Below, in pieces: positions 1 to 12,241 of a stretch of DNA of 64,000 nucleotides. The position numbers and the translations under genes were made by a program. Location of the stretch: assembly GCA_006176705.1 (NCBI GenBank), contig QRFJ01003348.1, positions 236,912 to 300,911 of the forward strand, in the 5' to 3' direction. The notes beneath the pieces are model-generated. The model was given only the letters and a program-made list of their open reading frames with translations, searched no databases and was not told the DNA's origin. The stretch is from Cocos nucifera. Lineage: Eukaryota > Streptophyta > Magnoliopsida > Arecales > Arecaceae. Within the stretch, counting starts at the first letter, position 1. Each line of letters opens with the position of its first letter.

Positions 1-1484
1 TTTTAAAGATCTAATAATTTTAGAGAATTTAAATTATTTATGATTTAAGGATAGAAAGGATATGGACCAATTTGCTCCCACTAACTTCACCAAGTCTAGT
101 CCTCCTACTAACTTCTCAAGTTTTTGACAAGGATTAGGATCAACATTGATCCATGGGCACCTAGATTAGTCTCACTGAATAAAATTAGTCTTACTGATTT
201 TTTGTGTGACATGGGTTAGCATGAATCAACGAGCAACCTAATCAAGACCTAATTAACCACATTGGTCAGGTAAGTGAGATCGATGGGAGGGTTTACCAAG
301 ATTTTTCTTAGACACCATTAGAAATGGCCAGGTAAGCAGGCTGCCAATTAAAAACCATCGATCTAGGTTGCCAGATTTATCTTAGATACCAATCGATTTA
401 TCAATTTTGATTTAGTCTGCCTAATAACTCGGGCTCGACTACTGAGCCATGAGCAATATCCATTTGTTAGATATATGGACTTTGATCAACTACAACTATT
501 GAAGTGATCTATAGAAATATCCTAATTCTAATTAACTATTAATTAGGTTTCATCAATTTCTTAACTAAGTCCAAATTTAGTCTAACCCTAGGTCTAATCC
601 GATTAAGGATCTAATCAAAGTTAACCCATTACTCTTTAACACATGTTTTATGAAATTATTTTAGGATCTTTAAATCACAAACCTAGATCCTAAATAATCA
701 CTTAATTCTTAATTAAGTTCAAAGCTTATGGATTTGAATTTATGGAATCTCAGAATAAATTTATGATTTGATCATTTAAAATATTTTCAAATTTGTAAAC
801 AGTTTACATTGAATCATATTCAATATATGGTTTTAGATTTGATTTATTTTAATGTTTTCATTATATCCTATGATTTCAAATCTAAGATTTTATAGAAAGT
901 AAGTTCTTAATTTAAATTTCATAAAATAAATATATATCATATATATACATTTTAGATTCAAAATAAAAGATACATATCAACATATGCAATAATAGGATCT
1001 AGATTAAACATAAAATACATCACATGGATCAAATCATAAATTATTTAAATTTAGATTTAAAATTTAAAAATAAATCATAAATTATTTTAGATCTCATCTA
1101 ATATATTTATAATTTAATTTATTCGGATTAGCACATACTAGGACAACCTCTCCACTATAAGAGGTAAACTTTACAGTAGGACAATCTTATAATCAGTATA
1201 TCCAATCTGATATTATTTAGATCTAATCTAAATAATCTAAAATAGATCTAACATCTATTTAATTTTAGATTTAAAATTAAAAAATAAATTATAAAATCAT
1301 TTATATTATATCTAACTTATTCATGATTCAAGAATAGATCAGCACATACCAGGACAAGCTCTCCACTGTAAGGGATAAACCTTACAGTAGGATAATCTTA
1401 TAATCAGTATGTGCAATCTATGGAGTTTTATTTTTTAGATTAAATTTAATGCAAACATGATCATATTATAATAGAACCTGGGAT

Positions 1485-1496
1485 GCTCAGATACCA
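1485..1496 (-). other. Primer-binding site, initiator tRNA-Met type
   Basis: The minus strand reads TGGTATCTGAGC, one or two changes from the usual TGGTATCAGAGC complementary to initiator tRNA-Met. It lies just inside the inner LTR edge, as expected for a reverse-transcription start site. Confidence 0.65.
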
Positions 1497-1500
1497 CTAT

Positions 1501-4340
1501 TGAAAAATATTCAGAATTTCATGCATAAATTTTAAAACTTTTTTGAAATATAATATAGTGAAAATTATAAATTAAATTATTTAATTTATAAATATATATA
1601 ATCTAATTACTAAACCTTACATCTAAAATCTATAATATATCATATCATATTTTAAATCAAAAAATAAATATTTTAGTATTGATCAAATCAATATTCTAGA
1701 TGTAGAATGATTTTAGATCTAAACCCTAGATCTCAACTAGGTGAGAGAAGAGATCAAATCTCTTACGTTAGCATGGATCAAGAACTCCGCAATTAATTTT
1801 TATTATTATTTTTAGAGCCATACGTACGTTCGATCTCTACAGGTGATCCACATAAGGCTGCAACAAAATCAAAGATTCGTCGAACGAAGATCCACTCAAA
1901 GTGCTAGCTTCTCGTGGATCCCTCCAAATGGTTAATCTAAAATTTATTCTTTGGATCTCTTGAACACTCCAAAAAATAAAGAATATGAGAAGGATTAAGA
2001 AAGAAATTTAACTCTTGGATCTTTCAAAAATCAAAAAATAAATAGTTAAGAAAGATCCTAAGAGAAGACATATCTTCTCTTCTTAGAACATCAACCGTTG
2101 ATGTCCTAAACGAATCTCCATACCTGGACAAGAAGAGACCTTCTCCTCCAAAAAATTTTCATGCTTCCAGATCTCTTTCTTTCTGATTTTTCTCATAAAA
2201 AAATTATATTAAAATTGAGAAGAAAGAATTCTCAAAAGAATCTTCAGAGAAGACTATCTTCTCTTCACTTTACTCTCATCAGGATATGATCAAATCATGT
2301 CCAAAAGAGACCATGATGCCCCAACTCTTTAGAGCATCCATTCCCATGCCCTCTTCCTCTCTCTCTCTCTCTCTCAAATTTTTATCATATAAAAATTATA
2401 AAAAAAAATAAGAAAATAAATATTGAAAAAGAAATAGATGAGAAGATATTCTTCTTACCTTTGTCTTCATCAAGACATGAACATTTCATGTCTTAATGAA
2501 GAGTTTTTCTCCAAGGAAGTAGGCACCCTTAATCCCCCACGCCCTCCCTTCTTTTCTTTTGCCTTTTCATGTGGAAAACCAAGGATGCTTTGTGCCTAGA
2601 CTCCACACAAATTGGTGCCCCATAATAATAGGAAGACTAGGTCAAAATGACCTAGTCAAACAAAGAAACAAGGGGGAGATTGGGGGCGTTCATCTCTTGG
2701 ATGCCTCCCCGCAAATTTTATGCATGGATAACACCAAGGGATCGCACAAAATGGGAAGGAATAAGCTGTAAAAAATTTAGGTGGCATGGAGAGAAAAATT
2801 CAAAGGAAAAAAAGAGTTTTCACAAAATAAAACTCTTCCTTAGTTTGACTCATTCAAACTAACTTCCAAATTTGACCAAGTCAAATTTAAATCAAATATT
2901 CTAGAATATAGGGCATAGGAAACTTTTCATTGGTATGGAAAACTTTACATAAAAAATCTAAAATTAATTAGTGAGCGTGGAGATCATTGGCTCAAGGAAG
3001 GAAGATTCCTAGTCTACTAGGACTCTCCTATTTTGACTAGATCAAACTAATTTTAAATCTAATTAAAATAAAATTAGTGCAAGCCTAATTATGGATAATC
3101 CTAGTCTAACTAAAAATATAATTAAGTTAGATTTAAATTATATTTAAATCTAATTTAAATCCTAACTCAATGATGAATTAGGTGCACTCAAATCCTAGTC
3201 TATTTAGAAATTATTTTTTTCTTACAATTGGCTTATCCAATAAATCAATTAAATTTAATCTAATTAAGTCTAAATTAATTTTAATTAAATTTAATTTAAT
3301 TAAACTTGATTTCAGCCCAATTACTCAATTAAATTTAGTCAATTAGCAATCTAGTTGCTAATCGATCCTCCTGTAATACTTGTATTAGGTCAAACATCAA
3401 TCGCATTGAATGTTTGACCTTAGAACGATTCTTAATTATCGATTAACCATCTAATTAGATTACAACCTCTTATGTGTGTGACCCCATAGGTTCGAACCTA
3501 AGTCAGTAGCATAGGAACCAATTCCTATACCAGTCAATGTTACCATCTAGTAAAGGTTCCCAACATCCGGATAGGTCGAATGTATGCAAAGCAACATTCT
3601 TAGAATCTTGGCCCATGGTTACCATATAATTCATCCTTATGATCAATAATACTTAAAATAACTTCGAGTATGCTATCAAAACTCATACAAGTCATCTCTA
3701 TTGTATCTCAAAATTTTGCAAATCTCATGACTTCTTACGAGGATTACCCGACCTAGATTTTGCTAAATTAAAACACAATGAGTCATTCTCTTCCTAAAGT
3801 TAATCAAGAGTGGTCAATCCCATCTTGACTCACACACCGACTTCATAAGTACTTGACTGTACCCAAAAATCTTTCAAATTTATATTAAAAATATAGAAAG
3901 TCCGATACCAAAATATGGTGAGTTGCTTATAAGTCATCATGGTGATCTCAGGTCGGAGGGACACTTATACCCATTGGTCTTAACTTGCTTCTCTTAATAG
4001 TAGAGTGCTATATTGATCATGTTCAGTGTAGATGTACTTCTACATCTCACCTGGATGCCATACCAGTGTCTCCACACCACTTGGTTACGAGAACAACCAA
4101 CGCATATAGCATACAGTGATCTACATTTGATAAGTTACCATCACAGTTTAAAAATCATCCAATAAATCCTTCTTTATTGATTGATTATGGTTCTATGGAC
4201 TTCACCATAATTTAGAAGTTCATTTAAGAAAGATAGAACTTCTATGATGAATCAGCCAAGTAACTATTTTTATTTGATAATTCACACACTAATTTCAATT
4301 ATCTACAACTTAGATGATTGACTTTAAGATATATTTTCCA
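1501..4340 (-). repeat. 5' LTR of the left Copia element
   Basis: Bounded by TG (minus strand, 4340) and CA (1501), giving about 2.84 kb. The inner edge is well placed because it sits 4 bases from the PBS. The outer edge is inferred from the TG dinucleotide and the abrupt change to G-rich sequence at 4341. The LTR contains a CT run near 2354-2374 and small out-of-frame ORFs (2559-2862) that I consider fortuitous. The partner LTR is outside the window. Confidence 0.6.
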
Positions 4341-4877
4341 ATAGGCCGAGGTAAGGTGGGCCAGGGGGAGGAGGGGAGAGATGGCCAGGGGCTAGGGAGG
4401 CAAGCCGGAGGGAGGCGAACCGATGCAACAAAGGGAGGTGGCCGAGGTAGGCAGGCCGAAGGAAGGTGGTCGGGGGTAGGCAAGCCAAGAGAAGGCAGTC
4501 AAGGGCTCGAGGAGGCGGCTGGGGGAAGGTGGGCTGGAGGGAGGTGGGTGGGGGCTCAGCAAGGCAACTAGGGGAAGGCAGGATGAGGAGGCCAGGGGCT
4601 TAGTGAGAGAGCCAGGGGAGGATGGTCGGGTGTAGCCGGTGGGAGGCAGTTGGAGGGTCAAGGAGGAGGTCGGGGGAAGGCAGGTTGGGGGGAGACATGG
4701 AAGAGAGGGGGTTGGTGGGGGGACCAAAAGGGGAGAGAGGGGGGTGGCGAGGGGATCAGAGGGTGCACAATAGGGGATAAAAATGTGGGCGAGGAGTGGG
4801 CGGTGGAAAAATGAGGGTGCAGTGGGATGGAGGAAAATAAGGATGCATTGTGGAAAGAAAATAAGGATGGAAAGATT
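4341..4877 (+). repeat. G-rich purine minisatellite-like tract
   Basis: About 540 bases of strongly strand-biased purine sequence, with many GGGG, GGAGG and GGAAGG runs and loosely recurring units of the form GGAGG-N-GGCCGAGG-N-AGGCAAGCC. Both strands are open (85-111 codons), but only because of the base bias. I see no protein domain. It starts at the outer end of the Copia LTR and runs into the palindrome array at 4878. Confidence 0.6.
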
Positions 4878-5290
4878 ATTAGCGATGGCAAATTATTATC
4901 ATTAATATTTTTTTCTCATATCTAATAATTATATAACAAAATAAACTTATTAATGATGGCAGATTACCATCCCTAATAATTTTTCTTCATCACTAATAAT
5001 TATATGTTGAAATAAAATTATTAGCAATGATAAATTAACATCACTAATAATTTTCTCCCATCGCTAATAATTATATTAAACTTATTATTAGTGATGGTAA
5101 ATCTTATCATCGCTAACAGCCATCGATAATTAATTAATTTAATTATAATTATGATTAAAATTTTTTAAAAAGTTTTAAATTTATTAGCGATGGCTCTTAC
5201 CATTGCTAATAATCACTCTTCCATTAGTAATAGGTACTATTAGCAATGTTTAAAATGCCATTGCTAAAAGTTGTCACTAATAAGTTTTTT
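4878..5290. repeat. Palindromic subterminal-type array, GCGATGGC family (left)
   Basis: Repeated motif ATTAGCGATGGC paired with its inverse GCCATCGCTAATAA. Each pair makes a 25-35 base imperfect palindrome, and units are separated by short AT spacers. Such dense direct and inverted short repeats are typical of subterminal regions of CACTA (En/Spm) DNA transposons. The CACTA assignment is inference: I did not find a clean CACTA terminal sequence. Confidence 0.55.
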
Positions 5291-5959
5291 CATCCTACTT
5301 TTCATACTTGCTAATTTATGCCTGCTCTCATGATTATCTACTTTCTTATATAATATCTTTTCTTGGATAGTTTTTCGAGCATATTACATACATCTAGCTA
5401 CTTTTCATGCTTGGTATTTTGTAGAATCTAATGATCTCTCTAATAGAGTATCGACATTAATTAGCGGGTCTAGGGATAGGTCTACTGTGGTGCGCCATCT
5501 ATCACTGATCAAGGATAATGTTAAAAAAGTTATGTTCATAAAATCTAATCAAATATATAATTTTAAAATTGAATACATGTTCTTGATGCATTTGTAGGGT
5601 CTAGCTTCTTAGCTATAGGTAGGTCTTAATTTTCTTCAATCTATATTATAAACTTAGCTACTAATTAAGAATAATTTATTTTGTTCTCTTTTCTTTCTCT
5701 CTCCTCCATCATGGCAGTCGTAGCTGCTTTCTCCTCCCTATTCTTTGCCGCCTTCCCTCTGGTGAGTACTACTTTCATAATGAAATTATATACTAGGATC
5801 ACTCAGACGATTTTCTTAACGTTAACTAACACATGGCAGTTTGAAACTAATTTATCTAAATTTAACAAAATATTATTAAATTTATTTAAATATTAAATCT
5901 AATTTAACTAAATCATATAAATATTAATTTAAAAATACTAAAAATTTAAATAATAATTA
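5291..5959. other. AT-rich spacer between palindrome arrays
   Basis: No gene recognised. A 71-codon frame at 5681-5896 begins with a hydrophobic, serine/phenylalanine-rich stretch but then runs into low-complexity AT sequence, so I do not call it a gene. If the flanking arrays are the two subterminal regions of one element, this is its reduced interior. Confidence 0.4.
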
Positions 5960-6600
5960 AATTAAAAAAATAAAATTACTTTAGTATTAGCGATGGCATC
6001 ATATCATTGTTAATAACATATTTTTATCGCTAATAATCTTAGAACCAAATAAAAAAATAAATCAATAGTAGCAATGGCTTCTTGCTATCACTAATAACTT
6101 ATTTTCATCGCTCATAAGCCTAGAATCAAATAAAAAAATAAAATTACTTTAGTATCAGCGATGGCTACATGCCATCTCTAATAATAATTTTTCATTGCCA
6201 ATAATATTAGAATCAAATTAAAAAAATAAAATTACTTTAGTATTAGCAATGGCTTTATATCATCTCTAATAGTAATTTTTCATCACTAATAATATTAGAA
6301 TCAAATTTAAAAAAATAAAATTATTTTAGTATTAGCGATGACTTCATGCTATCTCTAATAATAATTCTCCATTGCTAATAATATTAGAACCAAACTATAA
6401 AAAATTACCTCGATATTAGCAATGGCATATAGCCATCTCTAATAATAATTTTTCATCACTAATAAAATCAAAAATAAATCTAAAAAAATTACTTTTTATT
6501 AGCGATGGAGTTTGCCATTGCTAAAATCCAAACCTATCATTGCTAATAATTTTTTATTTTTTTATGACAGTAGTTTTCTTGGTCGCTATTTGCCATTGGT
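5960..6600. repeat. Palindromic subterminal-type array, GCGATGGC family (right)
   Basis: About eight further units of TATTAGCGATGGC, spacer, GCCATCTCTAATAATA and a short tail ATCACTAATAATATTAGAA. Spacing is roughly 80-100 bases, more regular than in the left array, so this part is effectively a tandem repeat whose unit is itself palindromic. It ends where the Tat-type gypsy remnant starts. Confidence 0.55.
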
Positions 6601-6639
6601 AAAGACTTTATTATAGCTCATCACCATTTCCTTCGAAGA

Positions 6640-7770
6640 TGATCTAACTAGAATAATTTGGATCGGATCCTAGCTAGCACCAGACTATAAGGAATAGCTG
6701 ATGACCTTTCTCTAGGCCAATAAAGATGTATTTGCCTCATCAGCACCAGACATGCTAGTATCCCTTCTGACATCATCATCCATAAATTGAATATGAATCC
6801 AAGATGCTGATCAATACGATAAAAGAAAAGAAGCTTTGCCCTAGAGCGACAACGAGCTATCGATGAAGAAGTCAACAAAGTGATGATAGCAAGATTCATC
6901 GACCATATCAACCTTAACAAAGCTTATTCGAAGAACAACTTTCCACTATCGAGGATTGACCAACTCATTGATGCCACCTAGGACATCAACTATAGAACTT
7001 CATAGATGTCAATTCAATAATTAGAAGTTCAACAACTTCTACTCGAAGTTCTGCATCGATCATAGGCTCACTTTGGTAGGGCACCCATAATCTAATGGTA
7101 AAGCCAAGGTAATCAACCACATAATTATGCAAAGGACCGAAGACCAAACCTAGCCAAATGAAGGAACTCTGGATAGAAGAACTCTTCAACATCCTATAAG
7201 CATATCGGACAACACCATGGATAGCTACTAGAAAAACTCCCTTCAACCTTGCCTTCAGAGCCAAGGCGGTCATTCCTATCGAGATCAGGATATCGTCGAC
7301 TAAAATTGAGCTCTACAATGAGTAGAAAAATCCTAGTCGGCTTCAAGCAAATCTGGACTTGCTTGAAGAGACAAGAGAAAGAACTTGGATCAGTATGACC
7401 TCGTATCAGCAATGAGCGGCCTGATACTATAATGCTTGAGTCAAAATCAAGGCCTTCCAACTTAGAGACCTCATCATGAGACAAACAGAAGTGTCCAAAT
7501 CTATGAAACAAGACAAGCTAGCCCCAAATTAGAAAAGATTGTACTAGGTTATTGAAGCCATCGGACCTAGAGCATACAAACTGGAGACTCTCGATGGCAC
7601 TCAAATTCCTTAGATATGGATCTTCAAAAATCTTCAGATATACTATTAGTAAGAAGTGTAACCATCCTAACCTCATCAATGAAATTATTCTTCTCCAAGT
7701 TTATATAGATTTCTCATTGAAATGGCCAACTGAAGAGTTCTACCAAGATTGGTCCACAAAAGACCTCTAA
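6640..7770 (+). pseudogene. Tat-lineage Ty3/gypsy pol remnant (RT and integrase C-terminus)
   Basis: Reading across frames, 6655-6760 gives the pre-RT segment with APDYKE and ANKDVFA. 6780-6980 gives RT start motifs (KLNMNPRC, KKRSFALERQRAIDEEVNK, then NLNKAYSKNNFPLSRIDQL). A piece of RT between FID and NLNKAY is missing. From about 7020 the frame jumps to the integrase C-terminal part (VGHPQSNGKA near 7077, then the segment ending APN near 7530 and the GPRAYKLETLDGT motif at 7560-7600). RNase H and the integrase core are absent, and there are several stops. This order and wording are typical of Tat/Retand-type elements. It is a deletion derivative on the + strand. Confidence 0.75.
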
Positions 7771-9382
7771 AGCATAAACCCAAGGGGAAGACCAAAGATG
7801 ATGACTAAAGGGGCTAACTAATTGGGAACCCCACATGGCCATTTGACGCTCCTCGTCTATGGACAAGTTGAGCAAAAGCCTATGAGAATCAACTTTGGAA
7901 TGACTTCGGATGACTCCTCGAAGGAGACACCTTGGATTGAAAGAATAATGATGACATAGTACCAACATCGGATTGGCATAATGAAGGAACACTTCATTCA
8001 AAAGATCTAAACAAGTTGATTTTCTATCAGATGGAGTCCATTACATTAAAAAGTAAAAAAGATATAAGCTTGAGCCAGACATTAAAACGACATGATCTTC
8101 GACAAAGGGTGAAGAATTCCCCTTTATATGGGACGTCAGTGATAATGTGAGGCCTTTCGTCCACAAAGGCCCACTCACCTTTATGATGCATCTCCAAGGA
8201 AGGCCAGAAAGCTAGGTTCATCCGACGACAAAACTACCCTCTCAAAAGATCCAAGACCCTTCCCTGGAGCATCATGCAAAGGTGGCCTCCAATTATTGCC
8301 ACTTCAACTCAGTTGCCAGTGCAGCGATCTTTTCCAATACTTCCCATGCCAAACCAAATTTCTCATTGGCATGCCCCCTAGAAGAGCCCTCTAGTCAGAG
8401 GAGGGAGGAGCTCCGCCTAGTCAGATGAAAGCACTGACAATCTCGTGATGATGGATGAGGCAGCGCCACCATGACATAGTTAAAAGTTGGCAAGTACCAA
8501 CCTCAAGCAATAGGATCCAATTTATAGAGAGTTTGGGAACAACAGCCTCCAACTACCCCCTCTAATAGTGCGACAGGTGTCTCCATATAAGAGGCTTCAT
8601 ATACCTTGCCTCCTAGAAGTCAGAAAGTGAGATGCCTTTTCCAACAAGCTATTATCATTGGAAAGCACTAGGCATTAAATGCCCTGGGGAGTACATTCCT
8701 TCAATGCATGATCTTTCAGAAATATCTTAGCTCCGGCTAAGATCTTTGAAAAAAGTAATTGGCAAAGCACCAAATATGATTATGGGATATTCAAACAAAG
8801 TCCGAACCCCGATGACCAGATTGGTAGACCAATCCCTTGAACATATCTTGGCTTAGGATGAGACCTCCGAAATAAAGGTTAGCAAGGCGCCAATGATCAG
8901 GAGTTATCTAGATCCTAGATCTGGATCTCCAAATCCCTTAGAGATATCCTAGCCCCACCTATGATCTCTAAAATCATGTTCTGCATAACCCCAAACATGA
9001 GGTGATATCCTAATCCAAGTCAAGACCTCCACAAGCGAATGTCTCAGAAATAATCTAATGACAAACTTTGAGGTCAAAAATCAACCAACAAAAATGACTC
9101 GACAAAGATGCAGCCAAACAATTAGTTTGGAAAAAGACTTCAAAAATCTTCATCGAGCAACATATGACCATGGTGAGAACTGATGTACCTCGATCTCTCT
9201 TTGATGATAGACAACAACACTCAAACTCAATCCAAAGTTGACAACTTGGCAAAATTCTAACATCTAAAGATGGAATAGACCTCAGACAAGCCAACAAACA
9301 TCAACAAAAGCATTCAGACATGAGGTACACACAATAGAAACAAAGTTTTTCATTTTATTAAAGTTTCTATTTACAAAATATG
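7771..9382. other. Tat-element 3' non-coding region with degenerate repeats
   Basis: No coding domain recognised. Between about 8690 and 9030 a unit of 100-120 bases recurs at least three times in degenerate form. Its recognisable core is GAGATATCCTAGCC followed by GATCTC, and a further copy is near 10358. The location downstream of pol suggests untranslated 3' sequence of the Tat element. Confidence 0.45.
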
Positions 9383-9936
9383 CTAGAAAGAGGGTACCAA
9401 AAATAAAGAAACAAAGATGAAGACTCGATGCTTATCCAATGAGAATGCCCTAACTTCCTCATCACTATTGTCGAGTAGAAGGCATCGAAGGTCCAACTTT
9501 AGGACCATGTATTTCAGATGGGCTTTGCAGTCTTCAAAAACCTGAATGTAGGTAATGGTAGAGGCATCTATGACCTCCTCCCTAAAGGCCATCGAATACC
9601 TATATTCCCCGATGCACTAGTCCTGGGTCTCAGAGGGGATCCATATATAGAGAGGAACCAAAAAAACCCCTATTGCACCTGGGTAGAGGAGGGTTTGCTC
9701 CAAACCCAGTAGGAGGAGGGGGACCCCAACTCAATGGCAGTGGAGCCTGGGATGACCCTGAGATAGCAGCTGAAATGATGGACTCTAGCTCAGTACTTTT
9801 TGCCCTCTTGGATAAGGACTCTCTACGGATGGCAACCACCTTCTCCTTCACTGCACATTTGGTGGACTTTGGTGATGGCTTCATGGTTACAGATAGAGGA
9901 GTCTACTCTAACAGCAAAATTCTACTAAGTAGATAG
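9383..9936 (-). pseudogene. Antisense gag-like ORF, C-terminal fragment (copy B)
   Basis: Two minus-strand frames abut: 9630-9884 (basic, with KEKVVAIRRESLSKRAKSTE and a proline-rich stretch) and 9383-9592. The latter has the signature VFEDCKAHL, then LDLRCLLLDNSDEE, close in form to the FDPCKAQVAQLF / RLDPYTNPEE signature of the frame at 10842-11138. A charged coiled-coil protein ending in a G/F-x-x-C-[KR]-x-Q and LDLxxLxPDxSDEE motif recurs in plant Ty3/gypsy-associated gag-like ORFs; that is my recollection of the family, not a search result. The + strand is also open here (9673-9936), which I treat as a shadow. Confidence 0.4.
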
Positions 9937-10841
9937 CCTATTTATAGGGATCTCAAACATTATGAATCCAGTCATCCAACCACTAAATTATGCTGCTTGG
10001 CCAACCCTAAAGTGGCAACCCTTGTGGCTCTTCATTAATTCCTTATCCATTCCGATCCATGGAAGAATTCACGAAGGGTGCCTCGAAACTCACCATAACC
10101 TGCCATATGGCAAGCTTGAATAGGATCAAGAGGCAACTTTTAACTTTTTTCTCTAAGCAGCATCGTCCTATGACTTCTCGAGCTCCTTCCCTAACAAAGG
10201 CAGCTCAAATCACCAGATGATATGTCACAAGTTCCTAGAGGATCTTCCCACCAAGAGCAATAATGTAGACTTCTTTAGTCCACCCCAATGATGGCATTGG
10301 AGGACCATTCCAATCAAGACTTCCTTTAATTCTACTTGGCATGGCTCTGATGATTGGGGAATATCCTAGCCAAGCTAGAACCCCATAAATGAAATCCTCG
10401 AAACATATCTAAGGATATGACCAAAGTCTTCAACTTGCCATATTTCACCCCGCATTGTTAAAACAGACTTTGGCAATCTACATCCGTAATCTACCTCAGA
10501 GAATTACTCTAGAATGTTGGAGAACTACTTTGCTACCTATCCGACCATATCCTCGGACTCTCGATAATATCCAAAAGAAGCAAGAATAGAAGGCACACCA
10601 AAAACCATTTGAAGGATCGAATGTCCACCAAAGCTTACAACTTAGAAAAATTTCAAGCCAGAATCAACTTTGGAACATCCATAATAAAGAATAACGGACT
10701 TCAAAAGAGAAGGTCATTTCATTACTTCTCTAAAAAGTTAAGCAACAAAACATTGAACACCAAAGTAGAATGAAAAGCAAGATTTCTACAAGTCTTTAAT
10801 GTTGATTGGGGCTTTAGGTGATACTTTGGATCCATGCACGG
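9937..10841. other. Non-coding remnant between the two antisense ORF copies
   Basis: I recognise no protein domain. One copy of the degenerate ATATCCTAGCC repeat seen at 8690-9030 lies near 10358, which links this stretch to the same Tat-element 3' region. Confidence 0.35.
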
Positions 10842-11763
10842 CTACTTCCCCCACTTTAGTGATTGGCTCAGAGGTCTCGATGATAGATTACTCATGAGTT
10901 GCCTCAACAGCGGGCTCAAAATCAATCTCAGCTTCAACAATGCGGTTGGATGGAACCTCGACCTTAGGCTGATCATGAAGCTCTTCATAGTAGCCTCCTC
11001 CGGATTGGTGTATGGGTCCAAACGATTGACGTCCACCTCAGAGAAGAGCTGAGCCACCTGAGCCTTGCATGGGTCAAAACTAAAGTTAAAGGCCATGGTC
11101 GACCCCTCTATGACCTCAACATTGAAGTCTAGCAACACCTAGAACTCATCGATTGCCTTGATCTTAGCCTCGACAATCACCTTCTCCTTCTTGACCACTA
11201 TCCAATCTTCTACCAATTTGACCTTCTCCTCAATGGCTCGGATTGCTTCAGACCAAGCTCTAAGGCCTTCTCTAGATTGGCAATTTTTAGTTGCCATAGC
11301 TTAGCAATGCCATGCTCCACCGCCAAGTAGTCTTCAAGCTGCTTGATTTTCTCTCGAGCTTCAAAGAGATCAGATCTCACTCGAGAAGCCTCTTCCTCAA
11401 CCTTCGCCTTGGCCTCCATTGCTATCTTCTTCTGAGCCATGGTGTCTCATAGATCTCTTTCAAGTTTCTACTTGACGAGGCTCAGCCCAACAACTAATTC
11501 ACCAAGGTGAGCAATATAATACATCATCTATCAAGAAAAACTAAAGTCAAGAATTTTACAAGTATTAGAAGCAAAGGACAAGTCTTAATTGACATAACTT
11601 GAAGAGGTGGTTGACAGAGTTGGATAATGCCTTGTCGAATGGACATGAGTTGGTTCTAGCCTAGTCTGACAACAACAACACCATGCTCATCAGCTCCTTT
11701 GCAAGCTGATCGTTCTAGAAAATAGAGTCATCATGCCAAACCCTTTTGATAAGGGTGATGTAG
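10842..11763 (-). pseudogene. Antisense gag-like coiled-coil ORF, C-terminal half (copy A)
   Basis: The frame at 11210-11440 starts MAQKKIAMEAKAKVEEEA and continues as charged heptads (SDLFEAREKIKQLEDYL), a clear coiled coil. After a frame change, 10842-11138 carries MAFNFSFDPCKAQVAQLF, then SEVDVNRLDPYTNPEE, the conserved C-terminal signature. It lies on the strand opposite to the Tat pol upstream (6640-7770). Its N-terminal half continues at 13778-14457 beyond an inserted Copia element. I do not know its function. Known Tat/Retand elements can carry extra ORFs downstream of pol, some antisense; assignment to that class is inference. Confidence 0.5.
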
Positions 11764-12241
11764 TGTAGGATCTCTTGACATTGTTGAGACTGAAGAAAAA
11801 GTGGGGCATGCCTCCTTCCTCCGTACTTGGAGGCACGCCCCTTAGGGCACCTTGGCATGTGAAAGATTAGAAAGAGGGAGAGATGTGGAAGAAATTGGCT
11901 CTATTGATTTTCATTATCAATTCCTAGGATTTACAATATACATGTATATATATACCTATACATGGACCAAAATCCAACCCGTAAAAAATTTTCTAGGCTA
12001 ACCCAATCCACATGCACTCATTCAAACCCATCTACACCTATGGTCTGATCATGCACTTAATCCTATAGATCCAAACCTAGTCCAAGCTTTGATTAGCCCC
12101 CATGAGACCCATAAATTAGGGCCTCATGATCGTGGAGGGCTGAACCTCCATCTTAGGACCAAACCAATCCTAGTCTCCAGAAGCCAACACCCTAACTCCT
12201 CCAATAACCTTTTAAGGCTTAGAAGCATAACTAATCCTAAC
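11764..12241 (-). repeat. 3' LTR of the small Copia element
   Basis: Begins TGTAGGATCTCTTGACATTG on the + strand and matches 13305-13777 along its length: the TCCTTCCTCCGT block, ATACATGTATATATATACC, TGGACCAAAATCCAACCC and CTAGGCTAACCCA are all shared. The TATATATA stretch near 11945 may be the LTR's TATA region. Confidence 0.8.

Larger units (their letters stand above)
1..4340 (-). mobile_element. Long-LTR Copia-type retrotransposon, 5' part
   Basis: On the minus strand this reads as 5' LTR (1501-4340), then primer-binding site (about 1485-1496), then untranslated leader (1-1484) running out of the window. The leader matches, in reverse complement and with divergence, the leader of the Copia element at 61453-63400: both carry a block reading GGTGTCTAAG, then TTTTTAATTGG, then a CTTACCTG motif. 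No gag or pol is in the window. The Copia assignment rests on that match, because the second element has a recognisable Copia gag. The body is strongly AT-rich and without long open frames. Confidence 0.7.

Noticed and set aside
3480..3510. GGTTCGAACC as a tRNA T-arm
   Set aside because: No acceptor, D or anticodon stem can be built around it; it lies inside a Copia LTR.
4314..4891. Gly/Arg-rich and Pro-rich ORFs
   Set aside because: They arise from the strand-biased G-rich tract and show no conserved motif.
6560..6600. CAGTAGTTTTCTTGG as a CACTA terminus
   Set aside because: The order and orientation do not match CACTACAAGAAAA or its complement.
9673..9936. 87-codon + strand ORF as a gene
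   Set aside because: The minus strand carries the gag-like signature in the adjoining frame; this is more likely its shadow.
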